Positions 25,919 to 37,113 of a stretch of DNA of 54,409 nt are shown one piece after another (the first letter of the stretch is position 1; each line of letters opens with the position of its first letter). The notes below the pieces were generated by a model. The model was given only the letters and a program-made list of their open reading frames with translations. It ran no database searches and was not told the DNA's origin. The position numbers were made by a program, and so were the translations under genes. This stretch comes from Chromobacterium amazonense (lineage in GTDB: Bacteria; Pseudomonadota; Gammaproteobacteria; Burkholderiales; Chromobacteriaceae): the NCBI RefSeq assembly GCF_001855565.1, contig NZ_MKCR01000007.1:1-54409 (forward strand), read 5' to 3'.

Positions 25919-26503
25919 TTATTTGTCGTCGCCGATCAGCAGACGGGTGTCGGACAGATACTTGTGCGGGGGAATCTCCAGATTCTTCGGCGCCGGTACC
26001 CCCTTGAACACGCGGGCAGCCAGGTCGAACTTGGAGCCGTGGCATGGGCAGTAGAAGCCGCCCAGCCAGTCCGGCCCCAGGTCGGCGGGCGCCAGATCGG
26101 GCCGGAAGGTCGGCGAACAGCCCAAGTGGGTGCAAATCCCGACCGCCACCAGATACTGCGGCTTGATCGAGCGGTGCTCGTTCTTGCAATAAGCTGGCTG
26201 TTGTTCGGCATCGGATGTCGGATCGACCAGCTTGGGATCGTTCTTCGGCAGATTCTTCAGTTGCTCCGGCGTGCGGCTGAGAATCCATACCGGCTTGCCG
26301 CGCCATTCAACGTTGATTTTCTGCCCCAGTTCAATCTTGCCGATATCGACTTCAACCGGCGCCCCCGCTGCCTTCGCCCGTTCCGACGGGAAAAAGCTCA
26401 TCAAAAACGGCGTGGCCGCGCCAACCACCGCAACCCCTCCAACAGCGCTGGAAGCGACCGTCAGAAAACGACGGCGCCCCGTATCGACTTGCTGTTCACT
26501 CAT
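25919..26503 (-). CDS. petA: Ubiquinol-cytochrome c reductase, Rieske iron-sulfur subunit
   Basis: A protein of about 194 residues. An N-terminal twin-arginine motif (GRRRFLTV) and membrane anchor (about residues 15-37) are followed by the Rieske fold with the [2Fe-2S] ligands CTHLGC (124-129) and CPCHG (152-156). It shuttles electrons from the quinol site in cytochrome b to cytochrome c1. The open frame starts five codons earlier (MRMTV), but the ATG at MSEQQ is the usual start. It is the first gene of petABC; the promoter should lie in 26504-26617, where no clear hexamers were identified. Confidence 0.96.
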   Translation of the reverse strand: MSEQQVDTGRRRFLTVASSAVGGVAVVGAATPFLMSFFPSERAKAAGAPVEVDIGKIELGQKINVEWRGKPVWILSRTPEQLKNLPKNDPKLVDPTSDAEQQPAYCKNEHRSIKPQYLVAVGICTHLGCSPTFRPDLAPADLGPDWLGGFYCPCHGSKFDLAARVFKGVPAPKNLEIPPHKYLSDTRLLIGDDK

Positions 26504-26617
26504 TACAGTCATCCTCAATCGTGGAAATCGAGCCCTAAACTGCCAGATTTTACCCGATTACTAGTAGGGACTTGAAGCATCCATGCAAATAAATTGTCAT
26601 TTACGCGCCAAAGCATC

Positions 26618-27364
26618 TCAAACAGGGTTATTTATATCAATAAATTCCACTTTTATGCCTGTTGATTTCATTAAATGCTCACCGAGCGATTGAATGCCAT
26701 AGCGCTCTGTTGCATGATGGCCTGCAGCGATGAATGCGACATCGCTTTCCATCGCCATGTGATAATTCTGTTCCGATGCCTCGCCGGTGATGAAAGCGTC
26801 CACGCCCAGCGAGATGGCGTCGGCGAAAAAACCCTGGGCGCCGCCGGTGCACCAGGCGACCCGCCGCACCGGCTTGTCGGCCCGCCCCAGCAACAGAGCG
26901 CTTCTGCCCAGAATAGACGAAATATGCGCATTCAGCGCAGCGGCATCGTCGCCTGCCGCCCAACAGCCGTGCCACAGCAGGTCTTGCTCGCCGGCCTGCC
27001 CTTGCGCCTCGAAGCCCAGCACGCTGCCCAGGCTGGCGTTATTACCCAACTGAGGGTGGCCATCCAGCGGCAGATGATAGGCAAGCAGGCTGATGTCATG
27101 CTGCAGCAAGCTGCGAATGCGCTGTCTTTTCATGCCGCAGATGCCGGCATCCTCGCCTTTCCAGAAATAGCCGTGATGCACCAGGATGGCACCGGCGCCG
27201 CGTTCGATCGCCGCCTCGATCAAGGCTTGCGAAGCCGTCACGCCGGTTACAATCTTGCCGACCTCGGCCCGGCCTTCCACTTGCAGGCCATTCGGCGCGT
27301 AGTCCTTGTAACGCCGGGGTTCCAGCAGCACATCCAGTGCGGACATCAATTCTTTTAATTGCAT
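26618..27364 (-). CDS. Nif3-like dinuclear metal-centre protein (GTP cyclohydrolase I type 2 family)
   Basis: A protein of about 248 residues of the NIF3/YbgI family, which forms toroidal hexamers with a two-metal site. Typical blocks are YAPNGLQVEGR near residue 20, AILVHHGYFWKGED (metal-binding His pair) and GEASEQNYHMA plus AAGHHATERYG (C-terminal metal ligands). Its cellular role is unsettled. The open frame starts further upstream, but the ATG beginning MQLKELMSALD has a GGGA at proper distance and fits the family. The gene is divergent from rmlB with about 310 bases between. Confidence 0.9.
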   Translation of the reverse strand: MQLKELMSALDVLLEPRRYKDYAPNGLQVEGRAEVGKIVTGVTASQALIEAAIERGAGAILVHHGYFWKGEDAGICGMKRQRIRSLLQHDISLLAYHLPLDGHPQLGNNASLGSVLGFEAQGQAGEQDLLWHGCWAAGDDAAALNAHISSILGRSALLLGRADKPVRRVAWCTGGAQGFFADAISLGVDAFITGEASEQNYHMAMESDVAFIAAGHHATERYGIQSLGEHLMKSTGIKVEFIDINNPV

Positions 27365-27678
27365 TGACTTCATTCCCGTAATATTGGCGATCGTAATGGA
27401 TTTGTCAGCACTCCGTCGCAATATGCAAGCTTTGCCGAAGCATCGACAAAACCGCTAAAATTAACAGCAGTAGATGGTACTCTCAATTCAGCCCTGCCTT
27501 AGCGCCCCTGTCTTCAGATACCATGCGGCTGCAAAATTTTTGCTTACAAAATTTCTCTTCTCGACAGAATGCCCTTCTGCTCAGCCAAGGCCGCGGCCGC
27601 TCACAATGATGCACCGCCAGCCAGAGCAAGCGGATGAAGCATGCTTGACATTAGCAACCTAGAGATTAGGTATATTGC
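27365..27678. other. Intergenic region between nif3-type gene and rmlB
   Basis: About 310 bases that should hold divergent promoters. A TTGACA at about 27649 is visible but its best partner lies too close to the rmlB ATG to serve, so no promoter is claimed. The rmlB start has only a weak ribosome site (TTAGG). No gene, repeat or hairpin was recognised. Confidence 0.5.
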
Positions 27679-28746
27679 ATGACTATTCTCGTAACCGGCG
27701 GCGCCGGCTTTATCGGCGGCAATTTCGTACTCGACTGGCTGGCCAGCCAGGACGAAACCGTGGTCAATATTGATGCGCTGACCTATGCCGGCAATCTCGA
27801 TACGCTGGCTTCGCTGAAAGATAACGCCAAACATGTGTTTGTTCACGGCAGCATCGGCGACCGCGGGCTTGTCGAAAAACTGCTGGCGCAACACCAGCCG
27901 CGCGCCGTGATCAATTTCGCGGCGGAAAGCCATGTCGACCGCTCCATCCACGGACCCGGCGACTTCATCCAAACCAATATCGTCGGCACCTTCAATCTGC
28001 TGGAAAGCGTGCGCGGCTATTGGAATGGCTTAGACGCCGAGCGCCAGGCCGCCTTCCGTTTCCTGCACGTCTCCACCGACGAAGTCTACGGCGCATTGTC
28101 GCCGGAAGACCCGCCATTCGCAGAAACCAACCGATATGAGCCGAACAGTCCCTACTCTGCCTCCAAGGCGGCGTCGGACCATCTGGTGCGCGCCTGGCAC
28201 CACACTTATGGCTTGCCGGTGCTCACCACCAACTGCAGCAATAACTATGGCCCCTACCATTTCCCGGAAAAACTGATCCCGCTGGTGATTCTCAACGCCC
28301 TGGCCGGCAAGCCGCTGCCGATTTACGGCGACGGCCAACAGGTGCGCGACTGGCTGTACGTGAAAGATCATTGCAGCGCCATCCGCCGCGTGCTGGAAGC
28401 CGGCACGCTTGGCGAAACCTATAATGTCGGCGGCTGGAACGAAAAGGCCAATCTGGAGGTGGTCAACACCATCTGCGCCATTCTGGACGAGCTGAAGCCG
28501 CGCGCCGATGGCGCCCGCTACGCTACGCAGATCACGTTCGTGCAAGACCGCCCCGGCCACGACCGCCGCTACGCCATCGATGCGCGCAAGCTGGAACGCG
28601 AGCTGGGCTGGAAACCGGCGGAGACCTTTGACAGCGGCATCCGCAAAACGGTGGAATGGTATCTGGCCAACGACCAATGGGTGGACAACGTCAGCAGCGG
28701 CCACTATCGCGACTGGATAGACCAACACTACGGCCAACCGGCATGA
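27679..28746 (+). CDS. rmlB: dTDP-glucose 4,6-dehydratase
   Basis: A 355-residue short-chain dehydrogenase/reductase that converts dTDP-glucose to dTDP-4-keto-6-deoxyglucose, step 2 of dTDP-rhamnose synthesis. It has the NAD-binding GGAGFIGG at 7-14, the catalytic STDE motif at 132-135 (Thr, Asp, Glu) and Tyr159/Lys163 in YSASK. It heads rmlBDAC and overlaps rmlD by four bases (ATGA). A decayed partial copy lies at 35721-35993. Confidence 0.97.
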   Translation: MTILVTGGAGFIGGNFVLDWLASQDETVVNIDALTYAGNLDTLASLKDNAKHVFVHGSIGDRGLVEKLLAQHQPRAVINFAAESHVDRSIHGPGDFIQTNIVGTFNLLESVRGYWNGLDAERQAAFRFLHVSTDEVYGALSPEDPPFAETNRYEPNSPYSASKAASDHLVRAWHHTYGLPVLTTNCSNNYGPYHFPEKLIPLVILNALAGKPLPIYGDGQQVRDWLYVKDHCSAIRRVLEAGTLGETYNVGGWNEKANLEVVNTICAILDELKPRADGARYATQITFVQDRPGHDRRYAIDARKLERELGWKPAETFDSGIRKTVEWYLANDQWVDNVSSGHYRDWIDQHYGQPA

Positions 28747-29654
28747 CGCGCATCCTGATTACCGGCAAGAATGGGCAGGTCGGCCACGAGCTGATGCGCG
28801 CGCTGGCGCCGCTGGGCGAGCTGGTTGCATTGGACCGCGAAGGAATGGACCTGACGAAGGCCAACGCCGTCCCAGTACTTCTGGATGAACTGCGCCCCGA
28901 CATCATCGTCAATCCTGCCGCCTATACCGCTGTCGACAAGGCCGAGTCCGAACCCGAACTGGCTCATGCCATCAACGCTGTTGCGCCGGGCATTCTCGCG
29001 CGATGGGCTGAGCAACACGGTGCCTTGCTGGTGCATTACTCCACCGACTACGTATTCAACGGCAGCGGCACGGCGCCTTGGCGCGAAGACGACGCCGCCG
29101 ATCCGCAATCAGTATATGGCCTCAGCAAATGGCAAGGCGAACAGGCGGTGCGGGCGGCGACGCCGCGCCATCTGATCCTGCGCACCAGTTGGGTATTCGG
29201 CGCGCATGGCACCAACTTCCTCAAGACCATGCTGCGTTTGGCTGGCGAACGATCGGAATTGAAAATAGTCGCCGACCAGATCGGCGCGCCGACCTCGGCC
29301 GCTCTGATCGCCGACACCACCGCGCTGATGATCCAACGCTACCTCGCCGATGGTGAGCACAGCCCCTTCGGTACTTATCATCTGGCGGCGGCCGGCGAAA
29401 CCAGCTGGCATGGCTATGCCCAATATCTGATCGGCCAAGCAGGCAAGCTCGGCTTTCCGCTAACGCTCACTGCAGACGCTGTATATGGCATCCCGACGGA
29501 AGCGTACCCGCTGCCGGCCAAGCGCCCGGCCAATTCGCGCCTTGATTGCGGCAAGCTGCAGCGCGGCTTCGGCATCAACTTGCAGACATGGCAATACGGC
29601 GTCGACATGGCGCTCGCCACCCTGTGGCAACAACGGCAGACACAACAGAATTAA
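28743..29654 (+). CDS. rmlD: dTDP-4-dehydrorhamnose reductase
   Basis: A protein of about 303 residues that carries out the last step to dTDP-L-rhamnose, using NAD(P)H. It has the nucleotide-binding [10 protein letters not shown] near residue 8, [12 protein letters not shown], the STDYVFNG block and YGLSKWQGE with the catalytic Tyr and Lys. The open frame begins 29 codons upstream inside rmlB, but the ATG overlapping the rmlB stop is the natural start. rmlA follows after 12 bases. Confidence 0.96.
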   Translation: MTRILITGKNGQVGHELMRALAPLGELVALDREGMDLTKANAVPVLLDELRPDIIVNPAAYTAVDKAESEPELAHAINAVAPGILARWAEQHGALLVHYSTDYVFNGSGTAPWREDDAADPQSVYGLSKWQGEQAVRAATPRHLILRTSWVFGAHGTNFLKTMLRLAGERSELKIVADQIGAPTSAALIADTTALMIQRYLADGEHSPFGTYHLAAAGETSWHGYAQYLIGQAGKLGFPLTLTADAVYGIPTEAYPLPAKRPANSRLDCGKLQRGFGINLQTWQYGVDMALATLWQQRQTQQN

Positions 29655-29666
29655 AAGGATTCCAAG

Positions 29667-30554
29667 ATGAGCAAGGCTCGCAAAGGCATCATCCTCGCCG
29701 GCGGCTCCGGCACCCGTCTGTACCCGGCCACCATTGCGGTCAGCAAACAGCTGCTGCCGATCTACGACAAGCCGATGATTTACTATCCGCTGACCACGCT
29801 AATGCTGGCCGGAATCCAGGACATCCTGATCATCTCCACGCCGCAAGACACCCCTCGCTTCCAACAGTTGCTGGGCGATGGCAATCAGTGGGGCATCAAC
29901 CTAGGATATGCCGTGCAAGCGAGTCCGGATGGCTTGGCGCAAGCCTTTTTGATCGGCGAACGCTTCCTAGACGGAGCGCCCTCTACCCTAGTGTTGGGCG
30001 ACAACATCTTTTATGGCCACGATTTCTCCGGTTTACTGCAAAAAGCCAACGAAAAGTGCAGCGGCGCCAGCGTGTTCGCTTACCGCGTAAACGATCCCGA
30101 GCGTTATGGCGTCGTCGAATTCGATGTCGATGGCAAAGCCCTGTCTATCGAAGAAAAACCCAAACAGCCCAAATCGCACTATGCGGTAACCGGCCTGTAT
30201 TTCTACGATGAACAGGTCGTCGACATCGCCAAAACCATCCAGCCCTCGGCACGGGGCGAACTGGAAATCACCGACGTCAACAACGTTTATCTGCAACAAG
30301 GCTCGCTCGACGTGCAAACCATGGGCCGCGGCTATGCCTGGCTCGATACCGGCACCCATGAATCGATGCTGGAAGCCAGCCAATTCATCGCCACCATTGA
30401 AAGCCGCCAAGGGCTCAAAGTAGCTTGCCCGGAAGAAATCGCTTACCGCAGCGGCTGGATAAACGGCGAACAAGTCAAAAAACTGGCGCAGCCCTTGCAA
30501 AAAACCGGCTATGGCCGCTACCTGCTCGCCATGTTGGAACACACCACTTACTAA
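29667..30554 (+). CDS. rmlA: Glucose-1-phosphate thymidylyltransferase
   Basis: A 295-residue nucleotidyltransferase that makes dTDP-glucose from glucose-1-phosphate and dTTP, step 1 of the pathway. The signature [11 protein letters not shown] (residues about 11-21) binds the nucleotide; [16 protein letters not shown] and [11 protein letters not shown] follow, the latter with the metal-binding Asp. Length and ends are typical. AAGGATT precedes the start. Confidence 0.97.
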   Translation: MSKARKGIILAGGSGTRLYPATIAVSKQLLPIYDKPMIYYPLTTLMLAGIQDILIISTPQDTPRFQQLLGDGNQWGINLGYAVQASPDGLAQAFLIGERFLDGAPSTLVLGDNIFYGHDFSGLLQKANEKCSGASVFAYRVNDPERYGVVEFDVDGKALSIEEKPKQPKSHYAVTGLYFYDEQVVDIAKTIQPSARGELEITDVNNVYLQQGSLDVQTMGRGYAWLDTGTHESMLEASQFIATIESRQGLKVACPEEIAYRSGWINGEQVKKLAQPLQKTGYGRYLLAMLEHTTY

Positions 30555-30605
30555 CTCAAGCGCGCGCTGCGGCAAAAATAACCTGCAGCATCAGGACTGT
30601 TTTCC

Positions 30606-31148
30606 ATGAATGTGATCGATACCGCCATCCCAGATGTCAAAATCATCGAGCCTGCCGTATTTGGCGACGCGCGCGGCTTCTTTTTTGAGAGCTTCAATCA
30701 AAAGAAATTTGAAGAGGCCGTCGGCTATTCCGTAGAGTTCGTGCAAGACAACCACAGCCGCTCAGCCAAGGGCGTGCTGCGCGGCTTGCACTACCAGCTG
30801 GATCCGCATGCCCAAGGCAAGCTGGTGCGCGTGGCAGCCGGCGCGGTGTTTGACGTCGCCGTTGACATCCGACTGCAATCGCCGACCTACGGCCGATGGG
30901 TTGGCGTCGAGCTTAGCGCTGACAATAAACGCCAATTATGGATTCCGCCTGGCTTTGCCCATGGCTTTGTCACTCTGCTCGATGACACCGAATTCTTGTA
31001 CAAAACTACCGATTACTGGTTCAAGGATCTTGAACGCGCCATCGCCTGGAACGACCCAACGCTGGCGATAGACTGGCCGCTACAGCAACCACCTGTACTG
31101 TCAGCCAAAGATCAGGAGGCTCCATTGTTTACTTCGCTTGGCGCCTAA
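30606..31148 (+). CDS. rmlC: dTDP-4-dehydrorhamnose 3,5-epimerase
   Basis: A 180-residue cupin epimerase, step 3 of dTDP-rhamnose synthesis. The catalytic His62 is in LRGLHYQ and the conserved Lys72 in QGKLVRV; the FAHGFVTL block carries the cupin core. It ends the rmlBDAC operon, followed by a terminator shared with the convergent groEL. Confidence 0.97.
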   Translation: MNVIDTAIPDVKIIEPAVFGDARGFFFESFNQKKFEEAVGYSVEFVQDNHSRSAKGVLRGLHYQLDPHAQGKLVRVAAGAVFDVAVDIRLQSPTYGRWVGVELSADNKRQLWIPPGFAHGFVTLLDDTEFLYKTTDYWFKDLERAIAWNDPTLAIDWPLQQPPVLSAKDQEAPLFTSLGA

Positions 31149-31164
31149 AATCGTTTGATAAAAG

Positions 31165-31202
31165 AAAACGGCCCGGACAGCAACGCTATCCAGGCCGTTT
31201 TC
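31165..31202. terminator. Bidirectional terminator between rmlC and groEL
   Basis: AAAACGGCC pairs with GGCCGTTTT, with an inner GGACAG/CTATCC stem. The outer A/T runs give a T tail on both strands. It lies 16 bases after rmlC and 46 bases after the groEL stop. Confidence 0.85.
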
Positions 31203-31248
31203 CTAATGATGCCAGCAGCACTAAGGCTGCCGGCTCATCAGCAGCTGA

Positions 31249-32940
<1,692 letters not shown>

Positions 32941-33228
32941 TTACTCAACGATGCCCATGATGTCTTCCTCGCGCATCACGAGGACTTCTTCGCCGTCTAC
33001 CTTGACGGTCTGCCCGGAATACTTGCCGAAGATGACCTTGTCGCCCTTCTTCAGCTCCAGCGGGCGGCGCTCGCCATTTTCCAGGATCTTGCCGTTACCG
33101 ACGGCCAGAACCTCGCCCATGTCCGGCTTCTCAGCCGCGGCACCCGGCAGAACGATGCCGGAAGCGGTCTTTTCTTCAGCCTCGAGGCGCTTGATAACAA
33201 CACGGTCGTGCAAAGGACGAATTGCCAT
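32941..33228 (-). CDS. groES: Co-chaperonin GroES (10 kDa)
   Basis: The 95-residue lid of the chaperonin. [15 protein letters not shown] is the canonical start; the mobile loop is [14 protein letters not shown] and the roof loop follows. The open frame extends 13 codons upstream, but AGGAGAGAT before this ATG and family length decide the start. It is the first gene of groESL. Confidence 0.98.
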   Translation of the reverse strand: MAIRPLHDRVVIKRLEAEEKTASGIVLPGAAAEKPDMGEVLAVGNGKILENGERRPLELKKGDKVIFGKYSGQTVKVDGEEVLVMREEDIMGIVE

Positions 33229-33295
33229 GGATCTCTCCTGTAACATTGGCTGTTGAGAGTTGAACATCAGGATGTGTTGGTTGTCAGCCGAGAGC

Positions 33296-33322
33296 TTAGC
33301 ACTCGGCTGTTGCGAGTGCTAA
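33296..33322 (-). promoter_or_regulatory. CIRCE operator of groESL (HrcA site)
   Basis: TTAGCACTC, nine bases, then GAGTGCTAA: a perfect CIRCE inverted repeat. It lies 68 bases upstream of groES and overlaps the predicted transcription start, so HrcA would block initiation. Confidence 0.97.
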
Positions 33323-33351
33323 TAATAGGGACGCCCCCCGCCGTTTTCAAG
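33322..33351 (-). promoter_or_regulatory. groESL promoter (overlapping sigma-70 and sigma-32 elements)
   Basis: On the minus strand TTGAAA (33345-33350) and TATTAT (33322-33327) are 17 bases apart, a good vegetative promoter. The same stretch reads CTTGAAA-N14-CCCTATTA, close to the heat-shock sigma-32 consensus. The -10 touches the CIRCE operator. Confidence 0.75.
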
Positions 33352-33362
33352 AGGCAGAAATG

Positions 33363-33387
33363 CAAAGAGCGCTCAAGGCGCTCTTTG
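33363..33387 (-). terminator. Hairpin after the WecA-like gene
   Basis: CAAAGAGCGC / GCGCTCTTTG with a 5-base loop lies 6 bases beyond the transferase stop. The following minus-strand tail is only moderately T-rich (GCATTTCTG). Confidence 0.6.
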
Positions 33388-33392
33388 ACAGA

Positions 33393-34499
33393 TCAGCTTT
33401 CCCGGCGAACCCGCCGCAGCACCAACCAGCGTGGCGTACGGAAGCGGACGATCATGCGGTAAAGGTAGACATAGCACATTGCGAACAAGGCGCAAAAAGT
33501 CATCAGTACCCCGGTGTCCTGCCAGAACAACATCGCCGGTGCCACCGACACCGAAGACAGTGCCCATAGATAGGGGGAAGTCAGACTGTTGCGCATGGTC
33601 ATGTGGCCAGAGTCCTTAGACCCTACCATCCAACGAACCAGCCGCTTGTAGATCAGCATGTGCAAATGCAGTCCATCCGGCATGCCGGGGGACATCCCAC
33701 GCAGGAACTTCTTCCGATAAATCGAGTACAAAGTTTCAAACACAGGATAGATCACACACAGCAACGGAAACCAAGGTGAAACCTGCGGATGACGAGCCAC
33801 CAACAGCACCGAAACCTCTGCAATCATGAAACCGACCAAGTAAGCGCCGCCGTCACCGGCGAAGATCAGACCGCGCGGGAAATTCCAGAACAAGAAACCG
33901 GCAATCGCCCCCACCATGGCAAAACAAACTCCCATCAAGGCCGCATCCTGTACCTTGAAAGCGACATACGCCATCGCCAGGAAGATGAAGATGGACACCA
34001 CGCCAGACAAGCCGTTGTAGCCATCGATAATATTGACCGCATGCGCCACACCGCCCACCGCCACAACCGTCAGCAGCAGGGATAGCACCCAGAACTGTGA
34101 CAACAAACCATCCAACAATGGGATATCCAAGCGCTGCAAGCTTGCGCCAAGAACAAAATAACCAAGTGCAGCCGCCACAAACGTGGCCAACAGACGGGGC
34201 AAGGGCCCCACCTTCTTGGTTACATCCTCGCATATCCCCGCACCAAAAGCCGGCAAGGCCACAACCAGCAACAGTAAGGTCCAAGCATCCTGCAGCAACC
34301 AAGCCAACAAACTACAACCCGCCACCAAACCCGCAGCCATCGGCACCCCACCGATGCGCGGCACGGGATGGGCATGGAACTTCTGCACCCCTCCCAGATC
34401 ATGATCCGCCGAGAAGCGTTCATGCAGATGGGAGAAGTGGATCAGAAACACCCCCACGAGCAGAGATAGGAACGTGGCCAACAATAATATTTGTAACAT
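33393..34499 (-). CDS. WecA/Rfe-like undecaprenyl-phosphate N-acetylhexosaminyl-1-phosphate transferase
   Basis: A 368-residue polytopic membrane enzyme of the MraY/WecA family, about eleven helices. Conserved residues are the acidic pair in GICEDVTKK (91-92), NIIDGYNGLSG (Asn156, Asp159), GDGGAYLVG with Asp216, and the His-containing loop HLHMLIYKRL. It transfers a sugar-1-phosphate (probably GlcNAc or a derivative) to undecaprenyl phosphate and so starts the polysaccharide unit made by the neighbouring genes. It is divergent from galE (about 200 bases apart). The exact sugar cannot be read from sequence, so wecA is not assigned. Confidence 0.88.
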   Translation of the reverse strand: MLQILLLATFLSLLVGVFLIHFSHLHERFSADHDLGGVQKFHAHPVPRIGGVPMAAGLVAGCSLLAWLLQDAWTLLLLVVALPAFGAGICEDVTKKVGPLPRLLATFVAAALGYFVLGASLQRLDIPLLDGLLSQFWVLSLLLTVVAVGGVAHAVNIIDGYNGLSGVVSIFIFLAMAYVAFKVQDAALMGVCFAMVGAIAGFLFWNFPRGLIFAGDGGAYLVGFMIAEVSVLLVARHPQVSPWFPLLCVIYPVFETLYSIYRKKFLRGMSPGMPDGLHLHMLIYKRLVRWMVGSKDSGHMTMRNSLTSPYLWALSSVSVAPAMLFWQDTGVLMTFCALFAMCYVYLYRMIVRFRTPRWLVLRRVRRES

Positions 34500-34700
34500 A
34501 CGATGCCTTTTTTATTTTCCACAGGCGGCAGAGATGCCCATGCCATCCAACAGCGTCCTAGATTGAGTTTCACATTGTAGGCGGTGCAGCATTTTCAAGC
34601 CATCGCTTTCATGTAACAATAACCAACCAACATGATCTTGAAATGCTGCCTAGCTTCACATGCAGCGCAGTTACTGCTTACCGATTTCGGACACTAAAGA

Positions 34701-35705
34701 ATGACAATCCTAGTTACTGGCGGCGCCGGTTACATCGGCTCCCACACCTGCCTGGAGCTGCTTGAAGCGGGCTACGACGTGGTTGTGCTAGACAACCTCT
34801 GCAACAGCAAGGCAGAGTCGCTCAAGCGCGTGCAGGCGCTAACTGGCAGGCAACTGACCTTCATCCAAGGCGACATCCGCGACCACGCTGCGCTATCCGG
34901 TGCGTTCTCTCACCCGATCCAAGCTGTCATTCACTTCGCGGGGCTCAAAGCTGTCGGCGAATCGGTGGAAAAACCGCTGGAATACTACGACAACAATGTG
35001 AACGGCACCTTGCGCCTGCTTCAGGCTATGCGCAAGCACCATGTCAAGACCTTGGTATTCAGCTCATCTGCAACCGTTTACGGCAACCCCGCATCCGTCC
35101 CGATCCGCGAGGATTTCCCACTCTCCGCAACAAATCCCTACGGTCGCAGCAAGCTGATGGTAGAAGACATGCTGCGGGATTTCAGCAAATCGGAGCCTGA
35201 TTGGAACATCGCCTTGCTACGCTATTTCAACCCAGTCGGCGCGCATGAAAGTGGCCAGATCGGCGAAGACCCCAATGGTATCCCCAATAATCTGATGCCG
35301 TTCATCAGCCAAGTGGCTATTGGCAAGCGCAAAGCACTGCAAATATTTGGCAACGATTACCCCACCCACGATGGCACAGGGGTGCGGGATTACATCCACG
35401 TCGTGGATCTGGCCAAGGGACATCTCAAAGCGCTTGATGCCCTGCAAACCAAGGGCAGCTTGCTCACTGTCAACCTGGGTACCGGTCAAGGCTATTCCGT
35501 ACTCGATATGGTGCGCGCCTTCAAAACCCACAGCGGCCGCCCCATCCCCTACAATATCGCGCCGCGCCGCGCCGGCGACATCGCCGAATGCTGGGCCTCT
35601 CCTTGCGAGGCAGAGCGCCTACTCGGCTGGAAAGCAGAAAAAGGGCTGGATGCCATGTGCCGAGACAGCTGGCGCTGGCAAAGCCAAAACCCCAACGGCT
35701 ATTGA
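34701..35705 (+). CDS. galE: UDP-glucose 4-epimerase
   Basis: A 334-residue SDR enzyme that interconverts UDP-glucose and UDP-galactose. It has the NAD-binding GGAGYIG at 7-13, the SSSATVYG block at about 121-128, and Tyr147/Lys151 in NPYGRSK. Length and C-terminus (the [13 protein letters not shown] substrate loop) are typical. Base composition is like the core genome, in contrast to the genes that begin 300 bases downstream. It supplies a hexose for the polysaccharide and possibly for galactose metabolism. Confidence 0.95.
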   Translation: MTILVTGGAGYIGSHTCLELLEAGYDVVVLDNLCNSKAESLKRVQALTGRQLTFIQGDIRDHAALSGAFSHPIQAVIHFAGLKAVGESVEKPLEYYDNNVNGTLRLLQAMRKHHVKTLVFSSSATVYGNPASVPIREDFPLSATNPYGRSKLMVEDMLRDFSKSEPDWNIALLRYFNPVGAHESGQIGEDPNGIPNNLMPFISQVAIGKRKALQIFGNDYPTHDGTGVRDYIHVVDLAKGHLKALDALQTKGSLLTVNLGTGQGYSVLDMVRAFKTHSGRPIPYNIAPRRAGDIAECWASPCEAERLLGWKAEKGLDAMCRDSWRWQSQNPNGY

Positions 35706-35720
35706 TTTGGAAATCACAAT

Positions 35721-35993
35721 ATGATTCTTGTAACCAGTGGTGCCGACTTCATCAGCGACAACTTCGTCCTCGACTGGTTGGAGGGTCGCGATGAAACCAT
35801 CGTCAACCTGGACACGCTAACCTACGCCGGCAATCTCGAAACCTTGCGATCGGTGATGTACGACCCGCGCCACATTTTCGCACACGGCAGCATCGACAAC
35901 CGGGCTCCAGTGGGCCGGCTACCTACCGAAGTAATATATAAAATAAACAATTATTACGCCCCCCCCTTAATTAACTCCGAGTTCTTGCAATAA
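35721..35993 (+). pseudogene. Remnant of a second rmlB (N-terminal ~65 codons)
   Basis: The first ~65 codons match the start of rmlB (for example the stretches NFVLDWL and LTYAGNLETL), then similarity stops at about 35915 and the frame runs into AT-rich sequence, ending at a TAA. The NAD-binding loop has decayed: TSGADFISDN instead of [10 protein letters not shown], so the product cannot be a working dehydratase. The remnant lies exactly where GC content falls, and its stop is one base before the wecB start. It probably marks an old recombination joint within the polysaccharide cluster. Confidence 0.85.
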
Positions 35994-35994
35994 A

Positions 35995-37113
35995 ATGATT
36001 ATTTTAACAGTTTTTGGCACACGCCCGGAAGCCATAAAAATGGCTCCCATTATTAAAGAATTAAAAAAGTACAATAATATCTCAACGAAAGTTTGTGTTA
36101 CAGCACAGCACCGGGAGATGCTCGACCAGGTTTTAGATCTATTTAAAATCAAGCCAGACTATGATTTAAATCTGATGCAACCAGGTCAAGATTTAACTGA
36201 CATTACCACTAGATGCCTGACCGGTCTAAAAGAAATTATTAAAAATTTAAAGCCTGATCTAATTTTAGTTCACGGAGACACAACAACAACCTTAGCAACC
36301 AGCTTAGCAGCCTATTATGCAAAAATTAGGGTTGCTCATATCGAAGCGGGTTTAAGAAGCCACAACATTTACTCTCCCTGGCCTGAAGAAATAAATAGAA
36401 AACTAACGAGCTCCCTCGCTCATTATCACTTCGCACCAACATTGACCGCAAAAAATAATTTACTTTCAGAAGGAGTCAATCCCAATCGCATTGAAGTTAC
36501 TGGGAATACAGTAATTGATTCACTTAAAATGGCAATCGACATTATTGCTCAAAATGAATCTCTTACACATGCTCTTGACAAAACACTACCCACACTTGAC
36601 CCCTTAAAGAAAATTGTTCTCGTGACAGGGCATCGCAGAGAAAATTTTGGGGAGGGCTTTGAAAATATTTGCCACTCACTAAAAATAATTAGCAAAAATA
36701 ATAATGTGCAAATTGTCTACCCAGTCCATTTAAATCCAAATGTACAAGAGCCTGTCAATAGAATTATTGGGGATATTGAAAATATTTTCTTGACCCCCCC
36801 GCTGGACTATCTTCCATTCGTTCACCTAATGAACAAATCATATATAATTCTAACAGACTCAGGAGGAATACAAGAAGAAGCACCTACACTTGGGAAGCCA
36901 GTTTTAGTATTAAGAGACACGACTGAAAGGCCGGAAGCAATTGAAGCAGGCACGGTAAAACTAGTTGGGACCAGCGTTGATAGTATCGTGAGAAATACGA
37001 TTGATCTTCTTGAGAATGAAAATTCGTATCTTCTGATGAGTCAGTCCCACAATCCATATGGAGATGGTTTTTCCGCAAGAAAAATTGTTAACTGGATTAT
37101 TAGAGAGAAATGA
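35995..37113 (+). CDS. wecB: UDP-N-acetylglucosamine 2-epimerase (non-hydrolysing)
   Basis: A 372-residue enzyme that converts UDP-GlcNAc to UDP-ManNAc. Family blocks are [13 protein letters not shown] at the N-terminus, [19 protein letters not shown] (catalytic Glu/His region), PEEINRKL and [11 protein letters not shown]. It is strongly AT-rich compared with galE. It lacks a clear ribosome site and may be translated by coupling to the rmlB remnant whose stop is one base upstream. It overlaps the flippase gene by four bases (ATGA). No wecC (ManNAc dehydrogenase) is present, so the fate of ManNAc is open. Confidence 0.95.
   Translation: MIILTVFGTRPEAIKMAPIIKELKKYNNISTKVCVTAQHREMLDQVLDLFKIKPDYDLNLMQPGQDLTDITTRCLTGLKEIIKNLKPDLILVHGDTTTTLATSLAAYYAKIRVAHIEAGLRSHNIYSPWPEEINRKLTSSLAHYHFAPTLTAKNNLLSEGVNPNRIEVTGNTVIDSLKMAIDIIAQNESLTHALDKTLPTLDPLKKIVLVTGHRRENFGEGFENICHSLKIISKNNNVQIVYPVHLNPNVQEPVNRIIGDIENIFLTPPLDYLPFVHLMNKSYIILTDSGGIQEEAPTLGKPVLVLRDTTERPEAIEAGTVKLVGTSVDSIVRNTIDLLENENSYLLMSQSHNPYGDGFSARKIVNWIIREK

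Noticed and set aside
27649..27678. TTGACA before rmlB as a promoter
   Set aside because: The only AT-rich partner (TATATT) is 20 bases away and ends just before the ATG, which would put the transcription start inside the gene.
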